Shown: positions 35,018 through 44,437, numbered from the stretch's first letter. The stretch: DNA of 64,000 nt from Anabaena minutissima FACHB-250 (GCF_014697125.1 NZ_JACJRG010000027.1:16456-80455), one strand, 5' to 3'. The notes: generated by a model not told the origin, from the sequence alone. Made by a program: numbers and translations.

Positions 35018-36457
35018 ATGTCTTACGTCTCCCTGATAAAAAATATACCAGAATTTCTCAGCCAACCAACTGGGATAGCAGCAATAGCCTCTGTCGGCAT
35101 TCACGGTGCTATTGCATTGATTGTGCCATTGATGCCTGTAGATTCTAACCAACCGAAAGAATCATCTACACAAAAAACAGTTGGAGTCTTAGAACTCAGC
35201 CAAGCTGACCAAAGTCGGCTACCACAGACACCAGAGATGAACTCAGTTGCACTACAACCACAAGTGCCTTTACTACAAAATCAATTTCCTCAACAACCGC
35301 AACTGAGCAATCCACCTAATCTGGATACCCAGACAACAGTCTTAGCTCCTTTGCCACCACCTGTCAATACACCGCTATCAATGCCACCGCTTGCGACAAT
35401 TCCTGAAAATTATTATCGCACACCCTCTTTTCCACAACGTCAGGCTTTGCGGGTATCTCCCAAGAGAAATTTCCAATTTGATAATTCTACCTTCAATCCG
35501 GCTAATAATAAATTCGCTCGTGTCACACCTCCTAGTTTTGATAACAAGGAGATAGTTCCAGAAGCATCAAAACCTCTATCTGTAGACAAATTGCCAGAAT
35601 TGAGTGCAGCGACGCTACCAAACGATTTGCCTGCGACTCAAGCTGTTACGCCACCTGCTATTACTACACCCAATAACAATCAAGCCAATACACAACTTGG
35701 TGGTGATGCAGCTAAACTCACTCCCATTACTGAGACTCCCAAAGTAGGAGATAATTTAGCCCTTGCCAATCCAAGCATACCTAAGTCAGAGCAAGGAAAT
35801 ACCTCCAATCTGAATAATTTGCCTTCAAAGCAAGCTGAAATTGGTGAAATTGCTCATGTAAACTCATACGAAAATTTGAGAAAAGCACTTCAGCAGCAAT
35901 ACCCCAACTCGCAAGAAAAAGCAGTTATTCGGAGCATTATCCCTACAGAGAAACCAGGTCTTGACAGTACACTATTAGGTGTCTTAGTGGTAGACCCCGA
36001 AGGTAAAGTGTTAGATATCAAGTTTCAAGACAGGTCAGTTTCTCCTGAACTAGAACTGAAAGCAAGGCAATATTTTAATCGAAACAAGCCTAAAGCTGAT
36101 CAGCAAATCAGCCGTTATCCATTTAGCTTGCGTTTTCAACATGGCAGCAGTGTTACAGATGAAACGAGTCAAGAAAAAGCTCCGGCTGTAGTTATTCCCA
36201 ATTCAGGTAATAATCCGGGTGTCAATAATAGTCAACCTACACCTAAACCCGAAGCTAAATCAGAGCCTTTACCACAACTACAAATCAACAAAAATCAACC
36301 TGCATCGAATGCAGTCATAAAAGCACCTTCTGAGCAGACTGTAAACAAAGATGATTTATCATCCTCGCTAGAATCTGGTCAAGACCTGATACAGAAGTTG
36401 CAAAATTTGCGTGAGGCTAGACAGCAAAAGCAAAACTCTAATCCTTCAAAGCCATAA
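35018..36457 (+). CDS. TonB-like energy transducer protein
   Basis: The 479 residues have the TonB layout: a single N-terminal membrane helix (GIAAIASVGIHGAIALIVPLM, about residues 19-39, with the helix histidine H29 as in the TonB S-H-x-G motif, here GIHGAI), a long proline- and glutamine-rich periplasmic region, and a TonB_C-like domain (about 290-385: RSIIPTEKPGLDSTLLGVLVV, PEGKVLDIKF). The C-terminal tail after the domain is again low-complexity. It would deliver proton-motive energy to outer-membrane siderophore or vitamin receptors. ExbB/ExbD and receptor genes are not in the window. TonB in cyanobacteria is often this long. Confidence 0.8.
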   Translation: MSYVSLIKNIPEFLSQPTGIAAIASVGIHGAIALIVPLMPVDSNQPKESSTQKTVGVLELSQADQSRLPQTPEMNSVALQPQVPLLQNQFPQQPQLSNPPNLDTQTTVLAPLPPPVNTPLSMPPLATIPENYYRTPSFPQRQALRVSPKRNFQFDNSTFNPANNKFARVTPPSFDNKEIVPEASKPLSVDKLPELSAATLPNDLPATQAVTPPAITTPNNNQANTQLGGDAAKLTPITETPKVGDNLALANPSIPKSEQGNTSNLNNLPSKQAEIGEIAHVNSYENLRKALQQQYPNSQEKAVIRSIIPTEKPGLDSTLLGVLVVDPEGKVLDIKFQDRSVSPELELKARQYFNRNKPKADQQISRYPFSLRFQHGSSVTDETSQEKAPAVVIPNSGNNPGVNNSQPTPKPEAKSEPLPQLQINKNQPASNAVIKAPSEQTVNKDDLSSSLESGQDLIQKLQNLREARQQKQNSNPSKP

Positions 36458-36485
36458 AATTAGCTAATTGATTCATAAAACTTAA

Positions 36486-36516
36486 GAACCTCGGTGTCGC
36501 AGAGAAACCGAGGTTC
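36486..36516. terminator. Convergent terminator between the TonB-like gene and petJ
   Basis: GAACCTCGGT at 36486-36495 pairs perfectly with ACCGAGGTTC at 36507-36516. It lies between two convergent stops and can serve both directions. Confidence 0.7.
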
Positions 36517-36533
36517 TCTAAGTATTGGAATGT

Positions 36534-36878
36534 TCACCAACCTTTCTCGGCTTTTTGGAAGACGTAAGCAGCCACCGCTAGAATTTCTTGCTCACTTAAC
36601 TTCTTCTTGAAGGCAGGCATAGCATTTTTACCATTCTCTACTTGATGAATAATTGCCTGTATGGAGTCAGTATTATAATTGTCTAGATACTTTGACAGTG
36701 CTTCTTTTTGCAAGGTTTTGTGGGAAATTAGAATATTACCACCACCTATATGACAAGCAGCGCAATTATTCTGAAAAATTTTAGCACCTGGGGATATTTC
36801 TGCTGCTAGAACTGGATTAGTAAATGTAAGTTTAAGTATAGCGATCGCCACGAATAAAATTAATAAGACTATTCTCAA
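36534..36878 (-). CDS. petJ: Cytochrome c6-type soluble electron carrier
   Basis: Cytochrome c6 carries electrons in the thylakoid lumen from cytochrome b6f to photosystem I or oxidase. The haem motif is CAACH, with the axial Met in KNAMPAF. The mature protein would begin AEISPGAKIFQNNC after a signal peptide ending PVLAA. I choose the TTG at 36878 because GAGGAAA lies six bases upstream, giving 114 residues; a longer frame back to TTG 36914 lacks a ribosome site. The lysine-rich SHKTLQKEALSKYL differs from typical PetJ, so it may be a c6-like paralogue. It sits beside petE and psbV. Confidence 0.85.
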   Translation of the reverse strand: MRIVLLILFVAIAILKLTFTNPVLAAEISPGAKIFQNNCAACHIGGGNILISHKTLQKEALSKYLDNYNTDSIQAIIHQVENGKNAMPAFKKKLSEQEILAVAAYVFQKAEKGW

Positions 36879-36982
36879 AATATTTTCCTCAGAACCAAGC
36901 TTTGGCAATTGCAACGCTTTGATTGCTCAACCGCCCCACTCACAAGGGGATGGGGTTTTACGCATCACGTCTCATAAAATTT

Positions 36983-37036
36983 GTGGTGACTAGTCATATT
37001 ACCCCTTAGTTAGAGGGTAATACGACTAGTCACCAC
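36983..37036. terminator. Long hairpin between petJ and petE
   Basis: Arms of 22 bases (beginning GTGGTGACTAGTC and ending GACTAGTCACCAC) pair with one mismatch around a 10-base loop. It sits 60 bases after the petE stop, so it probably protects or ends the petE transcript. There is no T-run, and a dispersed repeat is possible. Confidence 0.6.
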
Positions 37037-37096
37037 TATTAATTTATAGTATTGCCCTTGGCTAATTTAGCTGTGGAGCATGGAAAATCATTTGGT

Positions 37097-37516
37097 CTAG
37101 CCTTCGACAATGATTTTACCGACCATACCAGCACCCCGATGAGGTTCGCAGTAGAAGGTGTATTCCCCAGCAGGAGCATCTGCGGCGAAGGTAGTTGTTT
37201 CTTTTTGACCAGGACTCATCATCAACTGTTTATGAGACAGTGCTTTAGCTAAATCAGCACTTTTAGCAGGGTTGAGGCCAGAATCAAAAACAACGTTGTG
37301 GGGAGGTACTTTGTTGTTTAACCATTCAATAGTATCGCCTGGTTTAATTGTCAACTTTGCTGGCTCAAATGCCAACATTCCTTTATCAGTACCCAGTTTA
37401 ACTGTATATGTTTCAGCCGCAGCACTAGGCGTGAAGATGGCGACACTGCTCACAACTAAAACAAGTGTCAATACAGCCAGGCTAAAGCGTCTCCAGCTTG
37501 CCGCAATTAATTTCAT
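37097..37516 (-). CDS. petE: Plastocyanin
   Basis: Plastocyanin is the copper-containing lumenal electron carrier between cytochrome b6f and photosystem I. The 139-residue precursor has a signal peptide with twin basic residues (SWRRFSLAVLTLVLVVSSV) ending SAAAE, then the cupredoxin domain. Copper ligands are seen in PPHNVVFD (His), YCEPHRGAGM (Cys, His and Met). Plastocyanin and cytochrome c6 normally replace each other with copper supply. The ATG at 37516 has no strong SD but a long AT-rich leader. Confidence 0.98.
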   Translation of the reverse strand: MKLIAASWRRFSLAVLTLVLVVSSVAIFTPSAAAETYTVKLGTDKGMLAFEPAKLTIKPGDTIEWLNNKVPPHNVVFDSGLNPAKSADLAKALSHKQLMMSPGQKETTTFAADAPAGEYTFYCEPHRGAGMVGKIIVEG

Positions 37517-37820
37517 AGCGTTCTCCTAGATAAAGAGTTTTCATTTTCCTGATCTCATTTTAAATAAAATCAAGACCAAATATGACAAGTTGTCGTAGAT
37601 AGAAGTTTTTTTTTGAAGAAAAGCCAGAAATCAATAGTAAAAACTTAACTAAGAGCTATATTTTTATATTTTTTCAAAATACTGTTGAGCCTTGTGTGTA
37701 TAGCGAAAATTCCGAGTTCTGGATTCTGAGTTTTGGGTAAACTAGGAACTAATGATGAGAAATCAAATATGATCACTCAATAAGATTCCTGGTCTTATTA
37801 CTCAAAACTCAGAACTCAAA

Positions 37821-37954
37821 ACCGGCTAAACGCCGCGCTACCGCTAACAGCGAGAAGTTGCAAAGAGGGTCTCCCTCCCTTACGAGACGCTTACGCGAAC
37901 CGGGCAAACTTCGGTGACTCAAAACCGGCTAAACGCCGCGCTACCGCTAACAGC
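37821..37954. repeat. Two direct copies of a 31-bp dispersed repeat
   Basis: ACCGGCTAAACGCCGCGCTA with the following CCGCTAACAGC occurs at 37821-37851 and 37924-37954. Reverse-orientation relatives lie at 38696-38726 and 8020-8056. The unit has internal symmetry (GGCTAAACGCC). Confidence 0.85.
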
Positions 37955-37961
37955 ACTGAAT

Positions 37962-38453
37962 TTAGTAGTAGATTTTACCACCACCCCATTTGTCGCCCAG
38001 AATCTTGGGCTGTAGAAGGATATGACCTGCGATCGCTTTCAGGTCATCGTCGGTCAGATTTCGCATTTCTGTGAAAATATCTGCGCTCTTGATGCTGGGG
38101 TGTAATTCGGAAATTTCCTCTTCCCCGTCGTAGGTGGTGGGATTTTTCATGTAATCTACCAAACCTTCAACGTTGTCACGCTTAGGTGTTGCTAAAGCCA
38201 ATGCTTCTGGTTCAAGCCCTACGTTCTGGTTGGTCTTAGTTACACCACCGACGTGACATTGGGCGCAAGCGTACTGAAATAACCGTTTACCTTCTTTGAC
38301 TTGTTTTAAACTCAGTGTAACGTTATCACCCTGAGCATTTAATTTCACTGTTCTGGTAGCTTCGTCTAGTTCCACTGCTGTTGCGCTACCGATAACCAAC
38401 TGAAACGTCAGTAAAATAGTAGCGGCAACAACGCCAATAAGTCTTCTAAACAT
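37962..38453 (-). CDS. psbV: Photosystem II cytochrome c550
   Basis: PsbV is an extrinsic lumenal subunit that stabilises the manganese cluster of photosystem II. The 163 residues have a signal peptide (FRRLIGVVAATILLTFQLVIG, ending SATA), then VELDEATRTVKLNAQGDNVT. The haem motif is CAQCH, and the second axial histidine is in the SELHPSIKSADIF region. The end ILGDKWGGGKIYY is characteristic. It is followed by petE in the same direction, 445 bases away, a synteny known from Nostocales. Confidence 0.97.
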   Translation of the reverse strand: MFRRLIGVVAATILLTFQLVIGSATAVELDEATRTVKLNAQGDNVTLSLKQVKEGKRLFQYACAQCHVGGVTKTNQNVGLEPEALALATPKRDNVEGLVDYMKNPTTYDGEEEISELHPSIKSADIFTEMRNLTDDDLKAIAGHILLQPKILGDKWGGGKIYY

Positions 38454-38695
38454 GTTTCCCCTTAAAGATTTTGACGCTCAACACAGCTAAAAAAGTGATA
38501 CTCAATCTCTAGGATTAGCACAGAAAAACCTTTGGCTACAGTCACACTGTAGTCTACTGATATCTCTGCGATCGCTAGGTTTGCAAAACCCATAATGTGT
38601 GTTAGCTAACAGATAGAGATTAAGTCGCTGTAATACCAATATCACGTTCAGAGTGCAATTTGTTGCCCAAAATCTGGAATGGGGGATCAGGGAGT

Positions 38696-38726
38696 GCTGT
38701 TAGCGGTAGCTCGGCGTTTAGCCGGT
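38696..38726. repeat. Inverted copy of the GCTGTTAGCGGTAGC repeat
   Basis: GCTGTTAGCGGTAGC followed by TCGGCGTTTAGCCGGT is the reverse complement of the pair at 37821-37954, with one changed base. A heptamer-like 'gctgagtgttgagtgctgagtg' tract follows. Confidence 0.8.
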
Positions 38727-38778
38727 GCTGAGTGTTGAGTGCTGAGTGCTGATGAGAGAATACTTGCTCAACTCCTAT

Positions 38779-39615
38779 TCATCCCTTACCACCGGTGAAG
38801 GTGGCACTTTGGATGAAGTAACGGTTAAAAAAGGCGTAAATACATAAGGCTGGCAGGGTAAAGACCATAGAGGCGGCCATGATGTAGTTCCAGTAGCTGA
38901 TGTACTGTCCTTTGAAGGTGTTTAAACCTAGGGGGAGAGTAAACATTTCTGGGTCGAATAAGATGACTACTGGCAGTAAAAAATTATTCCAACTACCCAT
39001 AAACACAAAAACAGCCTGTGCTGCTAAGGCTGGTTGGGCTAGAGGTAAAATAATATGCCGGAAAATCCCAAAGGTGTTTAAGCCATCGAGTTGTCCGGCT
39101 TCTTCTAGCTCTTTAGGAAAATTAACAAAAAACTGCCGCATCATAAATATAAAAGTAGCGTTGACCATACTAGGCACAATCATGCCTTGATAAGAATTGA
39201 GCCAACCTATGGCTTTCAATATCAAAAATGTGGGAATTAGAGTAATTTGTGCGGGTACAGCTAGGACTGCCAAAATCAAGAAGAACCAGAAATTTCTCCC
39301 TGTGAAGCGTAGTCTAGCTAAGGCATAACCAGCCATAGAATTAAACAGCAAGTTTAACCCCGTGACGCTGACAGCAATCAATACACTGTTGAACAACCAG
39401 CGTAAAAATAGAGGTTCTTGTAAGAATATTTGCTTGTAGTTGTCAAAGGTAAAATCTTTGGGAAAAAAATTAAGTTCCCCGCCAATAATCTCAGAAAGGG
39501 GCTTAAATGATGCTGACAAAGCCCACAGAAAGGGAATTAAGGTAATAACTGCATAGATAGAAAGGACTATATATAACAGTCCCTTGAGCCAGGAAAAGCT
39601 AGAGATATTTTTCAC
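38779..39615 (-). CDS. Sugar ABC transporter permease, MalG type
   Basis: This 278-residue inner-membrane subunit has six predicted helices. The EAA loop that contacts the ATPase is ELEEAGQLDGLNTFGIFRHIILPLAQPAL (parts: EEAGQLDG, ILPLAQP). LWALSASFKPLSEI at the N-terminus is typical of MalG/carbohydrate uptake-1 permeases. Its start overlaps the stop of the upstream permease gene by four bases (ATGA). The binding protein and ATPase genes are not in the window, as for many cyanobacterial sugar importers. Confidence 0.93.
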   Translation of the reverse strand: MKNISSFSWLKGLLYIVLSIYAVITLIPFLWALSASFKPLSEIIGGELNFFPKDFTFDNYKQIFLQEPLFLRWLFNSVLIAVSVTGLNLLFNSMAGYALARLRFTGRNFWFFLILAVLAVPAQITLIPTFLILKAIGWLNSYQGMIVPSMVNATFIFMMRQFFVNFPKELEEAGQLDGLNTFGIFRHIILPLAQPALAAQAVFVFMGSWNNFLLPVVILFDPEMFTLPLGLNTFKGQYISYWNYIMAASMVFTLPALCIYAFFNRYFIQSATFTGGKG

Positions 39616-40520
39616 CTTCTTTCTCCTCCAAACAGTCGCCGTTGTAGCAGTGTCACGGCAATGATCACTACTGCTAATAAAAAGGCGATCGCAGCAGCAT
39701 ATCCCATCTGTAAATAGCGAAACACAGTTTGATAAATCAGCAGCACAACAGTCAGGGTGGCATTATTTGGCCCACCAGTCCCACCAGAGAAAATATAAGA
39801 CTGATCAAATAATTGAAAAGTCCCAATTATGCCTATTGCTACCACAAAGAAAGTCACAGGTTGCAGTAAGGGAATAGTAATGTAAATAAATTTTTGCCAC
39901 CCATTAGCCCCATCAATTTCTGCTGCTTCATAAACTTTTTGAGGAATATCTTGCAATGCTGCCAAATATATGACCATATAAAATGGTGCAGTTGACCAAA
40001 TATTCATAATCATGATGCCTTTAAGAGCAACAGATGGATCACCCAACCAATTATAAGTAGGTAGTCCTATAAAGGCGAGAAAATTATTTAGTAATCCATC
40101 AGTGTTATAAATCCACATAAAGATGAGGGTTAGCACCGCCGAAGATGTAACGGTAGGCAAAAAGTAGAGAATACGCCACCAATTTTGAGCATGAATCCCA
40201 GAATTTAAGGTTACGGCTAAAACCAATGCCAAGATAGTTTGGCTGGGTACAACAATTGCGACATATTCGGCTGTATTTTTCAGCGCAATTCCAACTCTGG
40301 TATCTGTAAATAGTCGCTGGAAATTACGAAATCCAATAAACTCATAATCAATACCGCCTAAAAGTTGCACTTTGTGCAGGGAAAGAAAAACAGCGTAGAG
40401 AATAGGCAGTAATACGAAAGTTCCTAAAACCAGAATGGTAGGCATCATGAACATATACCCTGCAATGGTGTCTTGGATGTTCCATCTGCGGCTTCTTCTG
40501 TACCTGCGTTCTAGAAACAC
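39612..40520 (-). CDS. Sugar ABC transporter permease, MalF type
   Basis: The 302 residues contain six membrane helices and the EAA loop VYEAAEIDGANGWQKFIYITIPLLQP (parts: EAAEIDGANGW, ITIPLLQP). LHKVQLLGGIDYEFIGFRNFQRLF (in parts) is the usual periplasmic loop of carbohydrate permeases. It overlaps the MalG-type gene, so they form one operon and one heterodimeric channel. The sugar cannot be determined here. I start at 40520; a ribosome site GATGGAGG lies upstream. Confidence 0.93.
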   Translation of the reverse strand: MFLERRYRRSRRWNIQDTIAGYMFMMPTILVLGTFVLLPILYAVFLSLHKVQLLGGIDYEFIGFRNFQRLFTDTRVGIALKNTAEYVAIVVPSQTILALVLAVTLNSGIHAQNWWRILYFLPTVTSSAVLTLIFMWIYNTDGLLNNFLAFIGLPTYNWLGDPSVALKGIMIMNIWSTAPFYMVIYLAALQDIPQKVYEAAEIDGANGWQKFIYITIPLLQPVTFFVVAIGIIGTFQLFDQSYIFSGGTGGPNNATLTVVLLIYQTVFRYLQMGYAAAIAFLLAVVIIAVTLLQRRLFGGERR

Positions 40521-40562
40521 AATTAAACCTCCATCTCAACTGCTATTCAGTCGATTGTAGCG

Positions 40563-40826
40563 ATGAAGAATACGAAATACTTGTGGCCTATGGCGAAGAA
40601 TACTCCTGGTAGTCTCGATAGCCTTACTCCAGTTAATCTAGATGATCCTTTTGCTAATGCTGCTACATATGGTTCAGCTATCAAGACAACCTTCAATAAT
40701 ATACAAGTTGGTGATATTTTCCGTTTTAACTGGGATCTTACACTCGCATTTGATGAAGAACGCAGAACTTTTGACGCTGACAAAGCTTTTGTGACTATTA
40801 ATGGTGCAATTACTCTTATTTGTTGA
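40563..40826 (+). pseudogene. Remnant of a secreted anchor-domain protein
   Basis: This 87-codon frame reads YGSAIKTTFNNIQVGDIFRFN and FDADKAFVTINGAITLI, which resembles the middle of PEP-CTERM-type 'choice-of-anchor' secreted proteins (GSAI..TF....GD...F.W.....FAFV..DG). It has neither a signal peptide nor a C-terminal sorting motif and is wedged between a permease and a kinase gene. I read it as a gene fragment. It could instead be a short real gene, which is less likely. Confidence 0.45.
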
Positions 40827-40833
40827 CACATTA

Positions 40834-42474
40834 CTATCTAGCACCATTGATAATCCATCTACTATTCTCTGCATCCCATAACAGAGAGAAGCGCACAGGA
40901 TTAGATGATTGCCTACCAGCTTTCATGAAATATGTCAACCGAGTAGTAACTGTAGCTGTTTCTGTATTCGCTTCTACTAAATTGACGTTCTCAACATTAA
41001 CGCTTTGTACCTGTCCTCCCCACCATTCCACGTAAGAAAGATAGCCTTTGGGGTGCAGCTTGCTATTTTGAAAGCTGGGAGATAGCATATTCCACGCAGT
41101 TTCATACTCGCCCTGATTGATGGTTGCATAATAATTCTCGATCGCTTGTTCTGGTGAGGGTCTTTCAAATACTGGAGTTTGAGATGATGTATTCTCTTCT
41201 GGTTCTGATGTAGTGGGTTCAACAGGTGGTAAATTTCTGGTGACAGGAAGATTTACCTGTGGTGCAGTATTTTGAGTTGTTTGCTGATTTGTGGCTGTTT
41301 CAGGTACTTGAGGGGTAGGTGTCGGTTCTACATTTTGGCTGGTGTTGCTGTTGGTTGTAGATTCATTAGAAGATGTTGTTGACTGTGCTACTGGTTGATT
41401 TGGTCTAGTCAAGGCGAAACCAATTAAGACAGATGCACCAACTAAACCCCCAGCAATTAAACTACCAAGTACAACTCCCCGATTACTATTGCTCTGATTT
41501 ACAGGTTGAGGAGATGGGGAAGTTGCTGGACTGACGGCGACAGTATTGGATAATGTTGCAGCAGGTGGAACTGTGGGTATTTGTGGTTGCTGATAAGGAA
41601 CGGTTGGGGGAGTTTGTGGTTGTTGATAAGGAACAGTTGGAGGGAAGGTGGCTGCACCTAATTGCAAGGCTTCTAACATTTCCCTAGCCGTGGCGAAGCG
41701 TTCTCTGGGGTGGTAGGCGATCGCGCGATCGATCACACCTGCTAATGTAGGACTGACACTCAAGGCGTGTGTGCGCCAGATAATTTCCCCACTCCTGGGG
41801 TCTGTCTCTAATTCCTGCGGCTGTTTCCCAGTCAGCAAATAAATTGCTGTCATCCCCAAACTATATATATCACTAGAATACATCGGTCTACCTGCGGCTT
41901 GTTCACTTGGCATATAGCCTGGTGTCCCAATGACAATCGAGCTGGTAGGATCACCTTGGGAATTTACCACTGTTCCCATAGATTCCCGCACTGCACCAAA
42001 GTCAATTAGTACAGGTTTGCCATCTCGATGACGCAGAATAATATTATCTGGTTTAATATCACGGTGAATGATCCGCTTAGAATGGACGTACTCTAAAACG
42101 GGTAATAGATTCACGAGAATTTCTTTAACCGCGCTTTCGCTAAATATGCCTTGTTGACGAAATTTGGCTGTGAGTGTATCCCCTTGCACCCACTCTTGAA
42201 TCACATAAAATTGCCCGTCCGATTGAAAATAAGCATATAAAGTGGGTATTTGGTCTGTATAGCTCCCCAAGTCTTCTAAAATGGCCGCTTCCCGTTGAAA
42301 ACGCTCTTGTACTAGTTGGTAAATCTGGGGATTATGGTGAATAGGTTTAAGCTGTTTCACTACGCAGCGACGGCTAGATGGCATTTGGGTATCTTCAGCC
42401 AAGAATGTTTCCCCAAATCCACCACTACCCAAAGTTTGAACTACTCGATAGCGATTGTCTAGCAGCGTTTCCAT
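40834..42474 (-). CDS. Ser/Thr protein kinase 1, with NTF2-like C-terminal domain
   Basis: This 546-residue membrane kinase has an intact N-terminal PknB-type domain: glycine loop LGSGGFGETF, lysine in VVKQLK, HRDIKPDNI catalytic loop, DFGAVRES and GTPGYMPSEQAAGRP activation segment. A proline- and glutamine-rich linker (repeated TVPYQQPQ) leads to one membrane helix (VVLGSLIAGGLVGASVLIGFAL, about residue 335-356), a threonine/proline-rich stalk, and an NTF2/SnoaL-like extracytoplasmic domain (SPEQAIENYYATINQGEYETAW). It is the last of three tandem paralogues and ends just beside the anchor-protein remnant. Confidence 0.93.
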   Translation of the reverse strand: METLLDNRYRVVQTLGSGGFGETFLAEDTQMPSSRRCVVKQLKPIHHNPQIYQLVQERFQREAAILEDLGSYTDQIPTLYAYFQSDGQFYVIQEWVQGDTLTAKFRQQGIFSESAVKEILVNLLPVLEYVHSKRIIHRDIKPDNIILRHRDGKPVLIDFGAVRESMGTVVNSQGDPTSSIVIGTPGYMPSEQAAGRPMYSSDIYSLGMTAIYLLTGKQPQELETDPRSGEIIWRTHALSVSPTLAGVIDRAIAYHPRERFATAREMLEALQLGAATFPPTVPYQQPQTPPTVPYQQPQIPTVPPAATLSNTVAVSPATSPSPQPVNQSNSNRGVVLGSLIAGGLVGASVLIGFALTRPNQPVAQSTTSSNESTTNSNTSQNVEPTPTPQVPETATNQQTTQNTAPQVNLPVTRNLPPVEPTTSEPEENTSSQTPVFERPSPEQAIENYYATINQGEYETAWNMLSPSFQNSKLHPKGYLSYVEWWGGQVQSVNVENVNLVEANTETATVTTRLTYFMKAGRQSSNPVRFSLLWDAENSRWIINGAR

Positions 42475-42667
42475 AAGTCGGTGTCAGTCAGGACGAGGGT
42501 GTTTACGGTATACTTTAACTCATTTAGTCTAGTTAACTATACTAATAATTCATGCGAGTATTGATGTAACTGCGTATTTTGTATTTCTAATTTTACTGTT
42601 GATGCGATCGCTAATTAAATCAGTGGATAGATTCATTCATAGGGATACCCCAAACCCCATACCCTTC

Positions 42668-44437
42668 TTACAGCCTTTCTGTTTTATCAATCAGCCATAA
42701 TGGAGATGATGTTTCTCTCTTTAAAAAGAAACGGAGAGATTGAGATATGTTTCTGCCTGATGTTGTGGAATAAGAAACTTGAGCATCTACAGTTGCTGTG
42801 TCGTTACTTAATTCTTGACTAGTCAGTTGTTGAATCTCTGCATATTGGACTTGTTGCCACCAATCTCTAAATGAATTCAAATCAGTAGTATTTTGATTTT
42901 CTTTTGATAAATAATGCCAGGCAGTTTCATATTCACGTCGATTTATATGTCCGTAAAAATTTTGGATAACTTTCTCTGGTGATGGTCTTGTTGCAGGAAT
43001 TACTGTAACTTGAAAAACTTGCCCATTACGTTCTACTTCAATTGACAAAGGATTGCCGATTGTGCTATTTCCTATTAATTTTATTGCTTCTTCATCTGTA
43101 GCAACAGTTTGATTATCAATATTGCGAATTACATCACCAACACGCAATCCTCCAATAGAGGCTGGATATCCCGGAATGACTGTAACTACTAAAACTCCAT
43201 TATTTGATGTAATCGGAACGCCGAAACGACTGCTGAAATTTTCTCGATTTTCTGGTGTCAGTGTCACCACATGAAATCCCAAATAAGGTTTCTCCGTTGA
43301 TGTTGTTGTTGATGTTCGTGTGGGTGTCTGCGGTTCAGATGTAGGGGTTGGGGTTGATGGGGGTTCATTAACAATTGTGGATTGTTCAGTAGGTACAGGC
43401 GTAGACTCATCTACTATTTGCTGTTGTTGGTTATTGTTGTTGGCGAAACTAATAATCGCCACCGCAGCAATCAAACCACCAGTAATTAAACTCCCCACCA
43501 AAATTCTTTGTTTACCATTTCTTTGATTTGCAGGTAGAGGAGAAGCGGCTGGACTGACAGAAATTGTTTTTTCAGGTATGCTTTGGGGTGTTCCTACTGT
43601 CGGAGGAAAGGCGGCTGCACCGAATTGCAAGGCTTCTAACATTTCCCTGGCGGTGGTGAAGCGTTCTCTGGGGTGATAGGCGATCGCGCGATCGATTACA
43701 CTTGCTAATGTAGGACTGACACTCAAGGCGTGTGTGCGCCAAATAATTTCCCCATTCCTGGGGTCTGTCTCTAATTCATGCGGCTGTTTCCCCGTCAGCA
43801 AATAAATTGCTGTCATCCCCAAACTATATATATCACTGGAATACATTGGTCTACCTGCGGCTTGTTCACTGGGCATATAGCCTGGTGTCCCAATCACAAT
43901 TGAACTGGTAGGTAACCCTTGTGAATTGAATACTGTTCCCATAGATTCCCGCACTGCACCAAAATCAATGAGTATAGGTTTGCCATCTCGATGGCGCAAA
44001 ATAATGTTATCTGGTTTAATATCGCGGTGAATGATCCGCTTAGAATGGACGTACTCTAAAACGGGTAATAGATTCACGAGAATGTCTTTAACTGCGCTTT
44101 CACTAAATACACCTTGTTGGCGAAATTTAGCTGTGAGTGTATCCCCTTGCACCCACTCTTGGATCACATAAAATTGCCCATCTGCTTGAAAATAAGCATA
44201 TAAGGCAGGGATTTGGTCATTATAGCTGCCTAAATCTTCTAAAATTGCGGCTTCTCGTTGAAAACGCTCTTGTACTAGTTGGTAAATTTGCGGATTATTG
44301 TGTATCGGTTTAAGCTGTTTCACCACGCAGCGACGGCTAGATGGCATTTGGGTATCTTCTGCCAAGAATGTTTCTCCAAATCCACCACTACCCAAAGTTT
44401 GAACTACTCGATAGCGATTCTCTAGTAGCGTTTCCAT
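42668..44437 (-). CDS. Ser/Thr protein kinase 2, with PDZ and NTF2-like domains
   Basis: The 589 residues share a nearly identical kinase domain with the downstream paralogue (METLLENRYRVVQTLGSGGFG; HRDIKPDNI; DFGAVRES). After one membrane helix (RILVGSLITGGLIAAVAIISFA) the outer part differs: a PDZ domain (LGFHVVTLTPENRENF, GVLVVTVIPGYPASIGGLRVGDVI) and then an NTF2-like domain (PSPEKVIQNFYGHINRREYETAWHYL). PDZ suggests recognition of peptide C-termini or secreted substrates. It lies 193 bases upstream of kinase 1, in the same direction. Confidence 0.93.
   Translation of the reverse strand: METLLENRYRVVQTLGSGGFGETFLAEDTQMPSSRRCVVKQLKPIHNNPQIYQLVQERFQREAAILEDLGSYNDQIPALYAYFQADGQFYVIQEWVQGDTLTAKFRQQGVFSESAVKDILVNLLPVLEYVHSKRIIHRDIKPDNIILRHRDGKPILIDFGAVRESMGTVFNSQGLPTSSIVIGTPGYMPSEQAAGRPMYSSDIYSLGMTAIYLLTGKQPHELETDPRNGEIIWRTHALSVSPTLASVIDRAIAYHPRERFTTAREMLEALQFGAAAFPPTVGTPQSIPEKTISVSPAASPLPANQRNGKQRILVGSLITGGLIAAVAIISFANNNNQQQQIVDESTPVPTEQSTIVNEPPSTPTPTSEPQTPTRTSTTTSTEKPYLGFHVVTLTPENRENFSSRFGVPITSNNGVLVVTVIPGYPASIGGLRVGDVIRNIDNQTVATDEEAIKLIGNSTIGNPLSIEVERNGQVFQVTVIPATRPSPEKVIQNFYGHINRREYETAWHYLSKENQNTTDLNSFRDWWQQVQYAEIQQLTSQELSNDTATVDAQVSYSTTSGRNISQSLRFFLKRETSSPLWLIDKTERL

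Noticed and set aside
40547..40831. Minus-strand frame opposite the anchor-protein remnant
   Set aside because: The plus-strand reading matches a domain pattern, and the minus-strand one looks like its shadow.
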